DNA of 64,000 nucleotides, taken from contig OY744611.1 of the NCBI GenBank assembly GCA_963556255.1, positions 2,508,230-2,572,229 of the forward strand. The letters run 5' to 3'. Numbering within the stretch: the stretch's first letter is position 1; every line of letters begins with the position of its first letter. The notes under the pieces were generated by a model. The model saw only the letters and a list, made by a program, of their open reading frames with translations. It searched no databases and had not been told where the DNA came from. This stretch comes from Allolobophora icterica (lineage: Eukaryota > Annelida > Clitellata > Crassiclitellata > Lumbricidae). The position numbers and the translations under genes were made by a program. Positions 21,627 to 32,760 of the stretch are shown here, piece by piece.

Positions 21627-22620
21627 ATGCGAGAGAAAACCAGAAATACAACTAACAAGGAACATCATCGTGGAGCAGTCTGCAACATCAAACGATTCAG
21701 ACTCTTCCACCGAGACAGACTAGGACGCAAAGCAGCTGGACTAACGATCCTAGTGAAGTATGTGATGTATGCAGAAGAATATGAAATAGAACAAGACACC
21801 AGAGATCTCCTGTTGCTGTTGGTCCGAGTGGCATTACTAGATCGATATGTATTTGTCAGCGCTTGTATCACCCAGAGACTGGAGCTTTGTGTTGAGGCTA
21901 TTGCAAAATACGAGCCAAATGCGATGATGGCGTTGGGAGATGATTTTAACCAACTATCGATGACCAAGGTTATAGAAAGCACAGGCCTTATCCCTCTAGC
22001 GCATCAACCTACACGAGGTGGGAACACCTTGGGCCGGCATTTTGTTTCAGAACCTTATTACACCTCGGTTAAAATTCTCACTTCTGCGACACAAAGCTAT
22101 TGTTGCGTGCAAGACAATGAGATCGTAGGAAGAAATAAGAGGAAGAGGCAGGTGCTGATTCGCTAGCGGTCCCTTCAACAACACGCTGTGTGTCCTAAGT
22201 ACCTGGAAGGGGTGGATTTATCGGCTACGATATCAGCGACAGAAACGCAGGAAGCATGAGACATGGTTTTCGAGGACGCAAAATAAGATTTGATCGCCAA
22301 AATCCAATTAGGAAAATTACAATGTCCACCTCTGACCCGTACTTTCTAACGCCAACAATTAAGCAGCTTTTACGACGAAAAAATCAGCTGGTGCCGGGGG
22401 AAGAGTAGAGGAAACCTCGGCGCTGGCGCTGAGGATTGGCAGGTTAATTGAGAGGACAATTCAGGCACAACTTAACAGAGTTGGCCCAAGGGGAAGCACA
22501 CAGGAGTTGTGGTAAACGACATTACGAAAAGGCGAAATAATCGAGTCAGGAGATGCTTTCACAGCCAATGAGCTGAATGCTCACTGCGCAGCTTTTTCTA
22601 ATGACGGAGGCTATGAGCCG
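21627..22620 (+). pseudogene. LINE endonuclease-containing fragment
   Basis: The 179-codon frame includes RLFHRDRLGRKAAGLTILV, AMMALGDDFNQLS and a PTRGGNTLGRHFVSEP block, which correspond to the DRxGRRGGG, GDFN and HQPTRGxNxLDxI blocks of CR1/L2/RTE endonucleases. After 22166 broken frames still read QNPIRKITMSTSDPYFLTP and TIKQLLRRKNQL, the linker between endonuclease and RT. No RT core follows, because a second LINE fragment begins on the other strand at 22622. Confidence 0.65.
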
Positions 22621-22759
22621 TCAAAGAACCGATACAATACAATACAATACAACTAAACATGTATAGCGCGCTTCAACAAGACAAGTCTTGCGCAGAAGCG
22701 CGTTGCGCTACATTTCTAGTCATAGTACAATGTGAATAGGTGGGTTTTTAATTTAGATT

Positions 22760-23575
22760 TGAATTGTGCTACAGATGCGCATTGACGGACTGTAGTTGGA
22801 AGATTGTTCCATTCCATAGGTTCTGAGACCGAGAAGCACGACTACCAAACTTCCGGTTTGTGCGAAGTACAGTAAAATCCCCCCGCGTGGCCGATCTCAG
22901 TCCTCTGGAATTGGAAGCAGAACATGGCGTGACCATGGATGTCATGTACAAGGGAGAGGTTCCAGAGTTGATATAGTACATGAGGAGGCAGACTTTGAAG
23001 GCGACACGGGCACGGATTGGAAGCCAGTATAATTGTTGCATGTATGGCGTGATGTGATCTCTAGGATCGAGACCATTTACTAGACGAGCAGCCGTGTGAA
23101 GAACAGATGACAGAGGTTATAGTGTCGATGAAGGAAGACCGGATAGGACAGAGTTGCAGTAGTCGAGGCGAGAGATGACGAGGAGTTGAACAAGAATACG
23201 GAGGCAGGTTTCATTTAGGCAGCGTTTCACTTGTCGAATTCGGCGAAGGTGGAAGTGGCATGCTCTGACAATGGAGGAAACGTGATGAGTCATGTAACAT
23301 TACGCCAAGGTCGCGAACCACGTCGGAGGGTGGAATGGAACAGTTTGAGTCGAGCTTAAGGGTTTTCATTTGTTTATCGTCATCCGAACTGTTTCGACGG
23401 TCGAACCAGATGAGTTCTGTTTTGGTGGCATTTAACTTCAGATGCACACCAGGATTGGATATCACGGACGCATGCCGCAATTTTAATTTTTATGTTACAA
23501 ATGTTCTTTCCAGACAGCTTTATGTAGAGCTGGGTATCGTCAGCATACAGATGGATCATGAAATCGTGCTGTGAT
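22760..23575 (-). pseudogene. CR1/L2-like RT second half
   Basis: DFMIHLYADDTQLYIKL carries the catalytic DD. It is followed by LNATKTELIWFDRRN and DVVRDLGVMLHD (the LGV block), then after frame breaks the WLPIRARVAFKV and SRASRSQNLWNG ends. Several shifts and stops. It would have copied element RNA at the nick. Confidence 0.78.
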
Positions 23576-23625
23576 GCTCAACCATCCATATCTGAGCACT
23601 CCATTATTCATTTCAACTTTGCGCA

Positions 23626-24240
23626 TCAACTTCCGTTGATGTTGTTCACTACTAGATTGTCATCACGGGTGATAATGACGTCTAGCGTGTGTCCGTGTAT
23701 TTGTGTTGGTACCATAACATGAGTTCGTGAGTAGCTTTTGAGTTTATTAAAGCGCCTGGGTTTAGAGTTGTTTGTTTCATCCAAGTGGATATTCAGGTCC
23801 CCAAAAATAATGATACGGCAGGAGAATTTCAGGATAGCGGCGAGAAGGTTAGAAAATTCGGTGAAAAAATCCGCATTAAGGATTTCCGAGCCTGGGCGAT
23901 AAATAACAATAATGAGTGAGTGCAGATTTCTGAAGGTAAAATAGGCAGCGAGATGTTCAAATGTGGAGAAACTACCCATGTCTCTCACCGAGGCAGTTAG
24001 GTGTTCTTTGTAAATGATGCAGACTCCTCCGCCCCTTGGTCCTCGTTGGTTGATTGCGCCTGGTGGAAGAGGCATTGCTTTTTCAAAGTAGGTGTAGGAC
24101 GTTGGCGTAGAAGCAGTGAGGCCTGGAGAGCTGAAAGATTTGTGGGATGTTTCAACGATGGCGAGAATGTCGAGTTTTTCAGTGACGATATGTTCCTGGA
24201 TCGTAGCGGACTTGTTTGTTATAGAAGAGGCATTCCATGA
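23626..24240 (-). pseudogene. CR1/L2-like endonuclease domain
   Basis: Open frame with KLDILAIVETSH, GGGVCIIYKEHL, IVIYRPGSE, IIIFGDLNIHLDE and HTLDVIITRDDN: the E, GDxN and HxLD blocks of AP-type LINE endonucleases in the correct order. The terminal SDH block is absent because the frame ends at the deletion junction. This is one of the better preserved LINE domains in the window. Confidence 0.82.
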
Positions 24241-24390
24241 GCCTATTTTACAACCGGTTGAGATGCGTTGTCACTGTATTTCAGATGATGATTTTGACGA
24301 CGACGATAGCTTTGATAGACATTCTGCCTATAGGCCCAGTATTTCTGAAGGTCACATTTTCTCCAGAAGCAACACTTTTGCAGACCCATA

Positions 24391-24923
24391 GCGCCCAGCT
24401 GCTCTGAACCAAATAGACTATAGTATAGGTAATGTGTAGGACTATATATACATACTGCATAGAGCCGGAACGGGGTTTAATTCACAGCAGTTTCCAATCG
24501 ATGACTGAGCCAGATATACAGTTTATTGTGGGTATATGATTCATAAAAATATAAGTTTTTCTGCTGTAAGCCTCTTCAGTCGGTTCGACTTTTGTTATTT
24601 TGATGCTGTTTCGCTATGATCTACAGCCTAGACATCTTAATCAATATTTATGCGCTGTTGTGCAGCTTAATACAGAGATGTATTGGGGACAAGTCTTTGT
24701 CGAAAAGTTGTCCTAAAATATTTTTCGGTTCTGTGTTGTTAAGTTCTCACTGCATCTGTTACAGTTTAGAAGATCTTTCCAGTGGCCAAAGGATCAAGAC
24801 AAGAAGGACAAAGTTGTCGAAGTTCATCTTGCCCGCGACAAATCACAGGTGAGGTTGATGACAAGTTAGGATGATTAGAGAGCGATCACACCTGCATGAT
24901 TACAATTTCTTGACAAGACTCGC
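24391..24923. other. No recognised feature
   Basis: Non-coding by eye, directly left of the large inverted-repeat element. Confidence 0.4.
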
Positions 24924-26099
24924 CAGTACCTGGCCTGAGGTCCCGTTTCCAAAATGGTGTTGGGGGGGGGCGATTTCTCACTGCGACTTAGTCAGTGGGT
25001 CCATAGACATGAAAAATCACGGAGGTGCTTTTCTGCCACAATGGCGCGAATGACGCTATGGCCAAACCCAAAATGGCCGCCGTCGGCCATATTGGAAAAA
25101 TTATCTTTTTTGTTTCTTAGAGTATGTGCACGTAATCTGACTAATTTCGGTATGTGGAATTCATTTCTGATATTGTTTTCGCCATTCGGAGTCATCTTCA
25201 CCTTCAAAGGTCACGGTCAAGGTCATTATGTTACATCGACGATTTCGATTATACATAATTTAGCCGACTTTAGCATCAGAAACAGGTGTAATATGTCTAA
25301 TTCAACTACTTTTAGTATGCTTAATTTATTTCTGATATTGTTTTCGCCATTTGGCGTCGTCGTAACCTTGAAAGGTCACGGTCAATGTCAATTTGTTACA
25401 TCAACGATTTCGATTATAAATTAGCCGCATTTAGCATCAGAAACAGATGTAATATGTCTAACTCAACTACTTTCAGTATGCTTAATTCATTTCTGATATT
25501 ATTTCGCCATTAGAGGTCATCTTCACCTTGAAAGGTCAAGGTGAAGATCATTTTGTTACATCAACGATTGCGATTATAAATTAGCCGCATTTAGCATCAG
25601 AAACAGGTGTAATATGTCCTATTCAACTAATTAATTCAACTAATTTTAACATATCTAAAAACTTGCCCCAATATAGCAGTAGAAATAGGTTTAGTATCTC
25701 TTCTCAGCTAATTAATTCAAGTAATTATGACTTGTTCCATTCGATACTGATATTGTATTATGTCACTTTTAAATACATCAATTAAGATTGTCTTAAAAAA
25801 CTTAATTAAGATTGTCTGGAATGTGTGCAATGAAGTTAGTCTTTGCATTGTAGATATTTACAAGACGATTTTCTGTGTTCTCTTGGCAGAATATGACGCA
25901 GGAAACGGCAACCACATCGTTGAATGTGGCTTCTGATCTCACTGCTTGTAGGAGGGAGAGCGTCAATTCCAATACTGGCTCTTATTCAGTTTTCTAATCT
26001 CAGCTGGACGAACGTCTCAGAGGTTTAGTTCACCTAGCCCCTGCCCAGATACGTACCAAGCACTTCCCTGCTAGTGCTGTATCTTGCTCTAACAAGTTT

Positions 26100-26471
26100 G
26101 TCAGGTAACTACTGGGTTACAGATCATACCTGCGCGTTTGGAACCCACCTTGCTCATGCAGTCATCTCTGGTCAGTACAGTGCCTTTATCACTGTTTTGG
26201 CCAGTGATAAACCGCTTGATGCAGTCATGCGCCGCTTTTCACCAGTGCCATACTGCTGCCAAATCTTCTGCAACCCCAGGTCTTAGAAGTATGGTGTATA
26301 GTGAGGCAGTAATGCGAAAGTGTCTGTGTCGTTGGAGACTATGACAACTCTCTTGCACTGCTGCACACGAACAACCCAGTCTACATGCACCACCAGTCTG
26401 GCATCTGCCTCCTCAATCCAGTTCAACAGGTCGGGCATCTCTTCACCACCCGTCGACATTGCTGGAAGCAC
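26100..26471 (-). pseudogene. Mobile-element-associated ORF fragment (EEAD...DTD type)
   Basis: Minus strand: WIEEADARLVVHVDWVVRVQ then RVVIVSNDTDTFALL. The pair E-E-A-D-x-x-x-x-x-H and S-x-D-T-D-x-x-x-L-L recurs in uncharacterised multi-copy proteins of marine invertebrates, often in DNA transposons, and may reflect a nuclease-like fold; that function is inference. The right half of the element carries on the + strand SVVIDAIIASS (near 27047), and ICKCAGKCDTRRCGCRSA (27270-27330), a CXC-type Cys-rich block often at the end of such proteins. Confidence 0.45.
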
Positions 26472-26726
26472 TTCGTCATCAGAAATAATAGAGCTGGCGA
26501 TGATGGTAGCATCGCCTTAGGCTCGATTGAAAACAATATCTCTAACCAGGAGCTGGAGATTCCGCTAGTTTTCCAGTATATAGGAGTCAAGTAACAGATG
26601 GATGAACTTCACATTTTGGCAGAGGGATGAAGCTGAAGTTATGATGGCATCGATGACCACACCCAGATTAGGGAATAGTGCATCTGCCGCATCTTAGACA
26701 TGGGGAACAGTTCAAGAGAGTTGTAC

Positions 26727-26968
26727 TGGGTCCACTCTTCTACTTGCTTTATACAGCTGATATATCTTCTATCTTTGCAACACATTTGACCACTGACCAC
26801 CTCTATGTTGATGACGCCCAGGCCTGCGTGCATGGGACCCCGTCTACTCAGCTCTTCCTTATTGCTTGCATTGATGCTCTCTCTCATGACCTTCAAGCAT
26901 GGCTGTCCTCAAACCGGCTTTGTCTAAACCCATCAAAGACCCAACTGATTGGTGGGAACTGGGTAGCG
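26727..26968 (+). mobile_element. CR1-like RT fragment inside the inverted element
   Basis: LGPLFYLLYTADISSIF, DHLYVDDAQA (degenerate YADD) and WLSSNRLCLNPSKTQLIGG. It sits in the loop between the inner inverted repeats, so it inserted into the element. Confidence 0.75.
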
Positions 26969-27984
26969 GCGTTTTATAAATTTTGAAATCCAATATACAA
27001 TGGAATCTACCACAACGTGAGTGGCAAGAGTAGACTCCTGACACCATGAGTGTGGTCATCGATGCCATCATAGCTTCATCCCTCTGCCAAAATGTGAATG
27101 TGAAGTTCATCCGTCTGGTACTTCTTGACTCCTACATTGAGATGTTGACTCAACTACAGGCATCGACATTATCGGTATGAACAGAGACACACCCTACTCT
27201 CTCCAACTTGAAAGTTCTGGGAGTCTCAGTGCAAATTTCTGAATCCATTGTCACGGAGTCTGCTCACCATATGCAAGTGTGCAGGTAAGTGCGACACTCG
27301 ACGCTGTGGTTGCCGTTCTGCTGCAGTTTTGTGCGTCATATTCTGCCAAGGGAAGACAGAAAAATCGTCCTGTAGTTTTTATTTATGTTAAAATTAGTTG
27401 AATTAATTAGTTGAATTAGAGATATTACAGCTGTTTCTGATGCTAAATTCGGCTGTTATGTATAATCGAAATCGTCGATGTAACAAAATGACATTGACCG
27501 TGACCTTTGAAGGTGAAGATGATCCCAAATGGCGAAAACAATATCAGAAATGAATTCCACATACCGATATTAGTTGAATAAGAGATTTACACCTGTTTCT
27601 ACTGCTAACTTCGGCTAATTTATAATCGAAATCGTCGATGTAACAAAATGACTTTGACCGTGACCTTTGAAGATGAATGGCGAAAACGATTCCAGAAATG
27701 AATTCCACATACCGAAATTAGTCAGATTAGAGGTATTACACGTGCACATACTCTAAAAAACAAAAAGATGAGTTTTCCAATACGGCCGACGGCGGGCATT
27801 TTGGGTTTGGCCATAGCGTCATTCGCGTCATTGTGGCAGAAAGGCACCTCGGTGATTTTTCATATCCAGGGACCCACTGACTAACTGGCAGTGAGATATC
27901 CCCCCCACCAGCCCCAGCCAATATCTGCACGAGTACAAAGTTTCGCCACAACCCCACTAGGCACCATACGATATTTCCAAAACT

Positions 27985-28242
27985 ACTCGTCGTCGAAACA
28001 ACCAATTGGACAAATAGTTGTCGAAGAGAATATAGATATTTCGTTTGTATGCCAGTTGTCGGAAACAAAACAAAGAGGTATAGTCGTGCACAGTGCAATA
28101 TTACAAATTCCAAAAATACTCGTCGTCGAAACAACCAATTGGACAAATAGTTGTCGAAGAGAATATAGATATTTTGTTTGTATGCCAGTTGTCGGAAACA
28201 AAACAAAGAGATATAGTAGTGCAAAGTACACACAATAGTACA
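27985..28242. repeat. 133-bp tandem duplication upstream of an intronless ORF
   Basis: The unit with ACTCGTCGTCGAAACAACCA occurs at 27985 and 28118 with few differences. It ends just before the ATG at 28243. Confidence 0.85.
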
Positions 28243-29640
28243 ATGGCTGTGCAAGCAACATTCGAGAGTATAGGTATTCGAACCAAGAAGTCGATATCGC
28301 ACCACCTATTGGTCGAAAATACCTACGAGAATAACCTCTTGTCGGACATTTCCAGAGTCGACTACCTAGCCAAACACAGGGGCAGCACACACCTTCGCCC
28401 ACTAGACGGTCTTCCAGTATTTTTAGACGATATATATGTTTTTGGCTATCTTTGCAAGGAGGACATCGTGGAAACCAAAGGACAAATTCTATGTACCACG
28501 GAAGATACCGGTTCTGCAAAGAACATTTTGTCTCGCGTTGTACTTGCGGTGCTCACAGCAATGGGCGAAACAGACGATGGTGCTTGTCGACGCATACCAC
28601 ACAACCTCCTCCACACCATTGCCCTCCACAAGGAAGCCGGAAGCACAATTCGTGCCACAGTCGCAAGGATCGAAGAAAATACGGACTGTGCAGCCAAGGC
28701 CAAATGGCTGGAACTATACGAGGGCAAAGAACCAGTCGGCCTATTTGTGGCAAAGGTAGATGTTTCCGAGATTCCCATAGAGGAATTGCAAGCGGCACTA
28801 CCAACATTCGAGAGGCAGCTCCTATCCCACGGCTATAGGCTATATTCTATCGACTACGCCCAAGACTTCTCGGGTGTCCTCGATCGCAATACCCTCGTAG
28901 AATATCTATGCAGGACACACAACTTTCGAGAGCAAGGCGATTTCTACAGCGCGATGTACTACAAAGAAGAACCAACAATTTTGGACAACACCAACAGCGT
29001 CGGAAACCATGTCTGCACATGGATCCAAAATACCCCAAATGGTGGCACCACTCGCACAAAAATCTACAACAAAATTGTCTCGAATTTCGAGGCTGGAGAT
29101 GTCCAAGCCACAATTGGGGCCCATCTCTCCGAATATGTAGATTGTCCAAACGAACATCTTCGCAAAACCTTCCACCACCCAGATGTACAAGAAAGAGGAT
29201 GCACACGAATCGAGGTATCGCTAGACAGACGCCGCCAAAACTGTTGTAGACGAGGTACTAGAGTTGGTATCTCCGAACAACGATGGACTATTCGTTGTGC
29301 AAACCCCGGAACAACAATGGAGGAACCTCGCTGCAGGTCTAGATAGATGCCTTGTTTTGGCCAATCGTCCGCAAGGCGAAATTATGTAGCTTGGTATGCC
29401 CATACGAGAACCGGCAGAGTCGCAGGTATATGAGTCGCTCCAACACAGACTACTATAGACGACGATGGAAAGTGGGAGCGAGCCGTTTCTTGGGCTGCAG
29501 GAGATTTCGGATTTCGCGTCTGCCCCATCTTCCGCATAGACATACTTTCTATCGAACCGGAAAACATCGAGATAGAACCTCTACAATGCTACACCAAGGA
29601 CCAGAATTCTAGGACAATTCTAGCTGCTAGCAAAAACGCC
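28243..29640 (+). pseudogene. Intronless ORF, possible replication-initiator-like protein
   Basis: 368 codons open from ATG 28243, then similarity-like sequence continues with two frame changes (near 29225 and 29385) and a TGA near 29434, ending about 29640 (roughly 466 codons in all). Features in order: a hydrophilic N-terminus; RLYSIDYAQDFSGVLDR (about residue 205); GNHVCTWIQN then TRTKIYNKIV (about 265-285); GCTRIEVSL (about 325). The late part has CLVLANRPQGEI and GDFGFRVCPIFRIDIL. The order D-x-x-x-D..., K-I-Y-N-K, T-R-I-E-V resembles the layout of replication initiation proteins of the Rep_trans type, but this is inference by motif shape. Family not recognised. Compact, without introns, beside a tandem duplication and a minisatellite: an integrated viral or plasmid-like element, or a transposon gene, are both possible. 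Confidence 0.5.
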
Positions 29641-29649
29641 ATTGGGTCT

Positions 29650-30810
29650 GGTCTTTGGTTTTTGGTCGGTATTTGGGTTTTTGTTCTTGGTGTTGGCTGG
29701 GGCATCGGATTTTGCCTTGGTTTTGGTTGGTATTTCGAGTTTGGCCTTTGTTTCGGTTTGTATTTCGAGTTTGGCCTTTGTTTCGGCTGGCCCATCGGGC
29801 TAGTCTTGGTTTTGTTGGTATTTCGGGATAGTCTTGGTTTTGGTTGGTATTTCGGGGTTGGTCTTGGATTTGGTTGGGTATCGGGTTGGTCTTGGTCTTG
29901 GTTGGTATATTCGGGTTGGTCTTGGATTTGGTTGGTATATCGGGTTTGGTATTGGTTTTTGGCTGGTACATCGTGTTTGGCCTTGGATTTGGTTGGTACA
30001 TCGGGCTGGTCTTGGTTTTTGGTTGGTGCATCTAGTTTGGGGTTTGGATGGTATATGCAGTTTGGTCTTTGTTGGTATATCGAGTTTGTTCTTGGTTTTG
30101 GTTGGTACATCGAGCTAGTGTTGGTTGGTTTTGGTTGATACATCTGGCTAGTCTTGGTTTTTTTTGGTGCATATAGTTGGGTTTGGCTTCGGTTGGTGTA
30201 TCTAATTTGGGTTTTGTTTTGGTTGGTGTATTGGTTTGGTCTTGGTTTTGGCTGGTATGTCGGTCTGGTCCTGGATTTTGGTTGGTGTGTCTAGTTTGGG
30301 TTTTCCTTTGGATGGTATGTCGAGTCGGGTCTTGGTTTTGGTTGGTACATCGAGCTAGTCTTGGTTTTGGTTGGTGCATCTAGTGTGGGTTTGGTTTTGG
30401 TCCGTGCATCGGGCTAGTCTTGGTGTTGGTTGGTATGTCGTGTTTGGTCTTGGTTTCGGTTGGAATATCGAGTTTGCTCTTGGTTTTTGGTAGTGCATCG
30501 AGTTTGGTCTTGGTTTTTGGTTGGTATATCGGGCTAGTCGTGGTTTTGGTTGGCGTATCGGGGTGGTCTTGGTTTTGGTTGGACCATCTAGTTTGGGTTT
30601 GGTTGGTATATCGAGTTTGGTCTTGGTTTCGGTTGGTATATCGAGTTTGGCCTTGGCTTTGGTTGGTACATCTATTTGGGTTTGGCTTTGGTTGGTATAT
30701 TGGGCTGGTCTTGGTTTCGGTTGGCACATCTGGCTAGTCTGGGATCTGGTTGGTATATCGGGCTAGTCTTGGCTTTGATTGGCATATCGAGTTTGGACTT
30801 GGTTTTGTTT
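29650..30810. repeat. G/T-rich minisatellite, about 33-36 bp units
   Basis: About 33 degenerate copies of units like TTGGTTGGTATATCGAGTTT and GTCTTGGTTTTGG. Both strands are open for long distances (for example QPKPRLARYTN-type units on the minus strand) because the repeat lacks stops; I do not regard these as genes. It begins directly after the decayed ORF at 28243-29640. Confidence 0.92.
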
Positions 30811-30984
30811 CTCGTTTCTTGCCCATCTTGGAACGGCAGCTTTTTATATTCGATTGGCACTATATTTCTATGTAGAATTGTTGTTTGTCGAAACCGGGTT
30901 GTCCAAAAATAAAAATGCGCCCTACTAACGGTGTGGTGGCGTAGAACCCCTGGACTTCTATAGCGCCAGGATTCTTCAGAGCCA

Positions 30985-31800
30985 GTCTTTTATATCAACA
31001 GGCTGCTATTGAGCCTGTGTTAAAGGCCTTCGTAGAGAGGGTCTTTTATATCAAAGGACTGCTATTGAGCCTGCGCCAGAACCCAATTATACATCTACTC
31101 AGCGGGTTCTCGATGTTTCGTTTCCGCACAGTAATCAGCTATTCTCTTGACTTGCCCACATTGACCTTAAAATTGTTTGTGAGTGCCCATTCGGACACAT
31201 TCCTAAGCTCTTCACAGATAGTTCATCTCATTGAGGCTCTGACTATAACGTAGGTATCGTCTGCGTACCTCAAGATCCTATTCTGCTGATTGACTGCATG
31301 GAGGTCGGATGCACTGAAAAGGTAAGCAACAGGGCCGAATCCTAATCCCTGCACCACACTTGAGTGCATTGTCGCTGTTTCTGAGACGTGACTAGGAAAC
31401 TTAATGGCATGCTTCCGCTCCAAGAGGAAATTGACAAGCCAATTATGGATATTGTCTGGAATGTCAAGGGAGGATCCTTTGCTAACAAGGGTGGAATGCC
31501 TGACGGTGTCAAAAGCTTTCGAAAAGTCTAATGATACTATGGTGAGCTGGCCTTCCTTCAGAAAAGAAGTAACATGCTGGAGTATCGATACCAAGGCAGT
31601 CGGCCTGGATGCAAGCTGATCTTGAAGGAGAGCGGACATCCGCGGCGTCGTGAGAGAAGACATGGGTTCGTACCAGCTCTCGCTCCACCAGTCTGGACAA
31701 CACCGGAGTTACAGATATGGGTCTGAAGTCGGCTGGCGTCTTAGATTTGGCCACTTGAGCAGCTGGATAAATTAATGCTGTCTTCCACTGTTGCGGTACG
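30985..31800 (-). pseudogene. LINE reverse transcriptase fragment
   Basis: Minus strand in two main frames: TPADFRPISVTPVLSRLVER, LTIVSLDFSKAFDTVRHSTL, VVQGLGFGPVAYLF (eroded GVPQGSxLGP), ILRYADDTYVIVRA with the catalytic DD, and LRNVSEWALTNNFKVNVGKS. A CR1/jockey-type RT core without endonuclease or 3' tail. A frame change near 31640 and several stops show it is dead. Confidence 0.8.
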
Positions 31801-31895
31801 TGGGCAACTGCAAGTGAGTTGTTGAGTCGTTAGCACTTCAGAATAAATCAGATATTCTGTACTGCTTAGTTGATTAATTCGACGCTGTTACTCGT

Positions 31896-31955
31896 AGTCC
31901 AGTACCAGGCCTGAGATCCCGTTTGCAAAATGGTGTTGGGGGGATTTCTCACTGC
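31896..31955. mobile_element. Solo end of the large inverted-repeat element
   Basis: CCAGTACCAGGCCTGAGATC and AAAATGGTGTTGGGGGGATT match the left end at 24924-24985. Confidence 0.8.
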
Positions 31956-32760
31956 TATTCCTCGCTGCATGCTCTTAGATTTTGAAATGAAAAGGACTTC
32001 CAGCTAGAGCATTGCAAGTGGTGGCGGAGACCACTACCAGGGCCGTAGTGGTAAAATTATTAGAGGAGAGTACACGCTACAGGTTAGATATCCGAAGCAC
32101 TGAGGGGATGTGCCCCTCTCCCATGCAAGATTTCTTTTTAACATGGATGGTAAGCGTTTAACCCTCGAGTGCCTATGTAGTTTTTGGTGCAGGAATGCTC
32201 AAGAGGGGTCCGGGAAGACCCAATAATATTATTGTTTTCATTGTAATATCTGAAGAAGTGATCGGAATACTGTAACGGAATTTCGCTCGTTATAATCCAA
32301 GTTAAATTTGCAATGGACTGATGTATGGAATTTCACAGAAAGGTTGCAACAGTCTGTACAGACTGCAGCAGGAATGTCCTGAGTAGGGTGCTCCAGAATA
32401 CAATGGGTTTCCAAAAAGTTTCTAGAAATACTGCTCCCTGGCAATTTTCCCATTCCATTCATCACTTTGTTCAACTGTACCAATTTTCAGACCAATTGAA
32501 AAAGGTTAAGCCTTGCCACCGGCACAAAAATGTTATATGTGAAAATAAGCGAATTTGCTTAAGATCGGCAATATCATGGAGGAAAAACGTAATTATTTTC
32601 ATGATGATTAACTTCTTTTGTGAACTATTTTATGTTCTTGGCAAAATTTATTATATAGAATTTTAAGTGTCCTGAGTCTTCATTTGTTTATTGAACAACT
32701 GAACATGGATAAACCAGCTTAAGAAGTGATGATGATGTTAGATGACTTGTTGGGAGGCTA
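31956..32760. other. No recognised feature
   Basis: Short ORFs on both strands near 32240-32660 have no motif I know. Confidence 0.4.

Larger units (their letters stand above)
22622..24250 (-). mobile_element. CR1/L2-like LINE with internal deletion
   Basis: Minus strand: endonuclease (24250-23626) followed directly by the late RT (YADD onward, 23575-22760) and a (TTGTA)n 3' tail at 22626-22650. The RT fingers/palm start is missing, so a deletion joins the two halves near 23600. The RT C-terminus has QQLYWLPIRARVAFKV and NLWNGTIFQL, typical of CR1/L2. Confidence 0.8.
24924..27915. mobile_element. Large inverted-repeat (foldback-like) DNA transposon
   Basis: The ends are inverted copies of each other: 24950-25106 (CTATGGCCAAACCCAAAATG and neighbours) matches 27771-27915 at roughly 95% in the best part. 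Further inside are subterminal tandem units of about 140 bp (25117-25610 on the left, 27385-27740 inverted on the right), a matching pair around TTCTGTGTTCTCTTGGCAGA (25873) and 27338-27375, and another pair 26570-26665 / 27040-27148. Protein-like stretches point outward-in on opposite strands. It may be two half-elements in opposite orientation. A solo end occurs at 31896-31955. Superfamily unknown. Confidence 0.7.

Noticed and set aside
28446..29206. Minus-strand ORFs of 84-119 codons opposite the 28243 ORF
   Set aside because: Shadow frames; the + strand frame is longer and has ordered motifs.
29589..30860. Overlapping ORFs of 60-184 codons rich in Gln, Pro, Lys, Thr (minus) or Gly, Trp, Val (plus)
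   Set aside because: Artefacts of a stop-free minisatellite open on both strands.
30985..31075. Separate functional repeat TTTTATATCAA...GCTATTGAGCCTG
   Set aside because: Just a two-copy local duplication at the edge of a LINE fragment.
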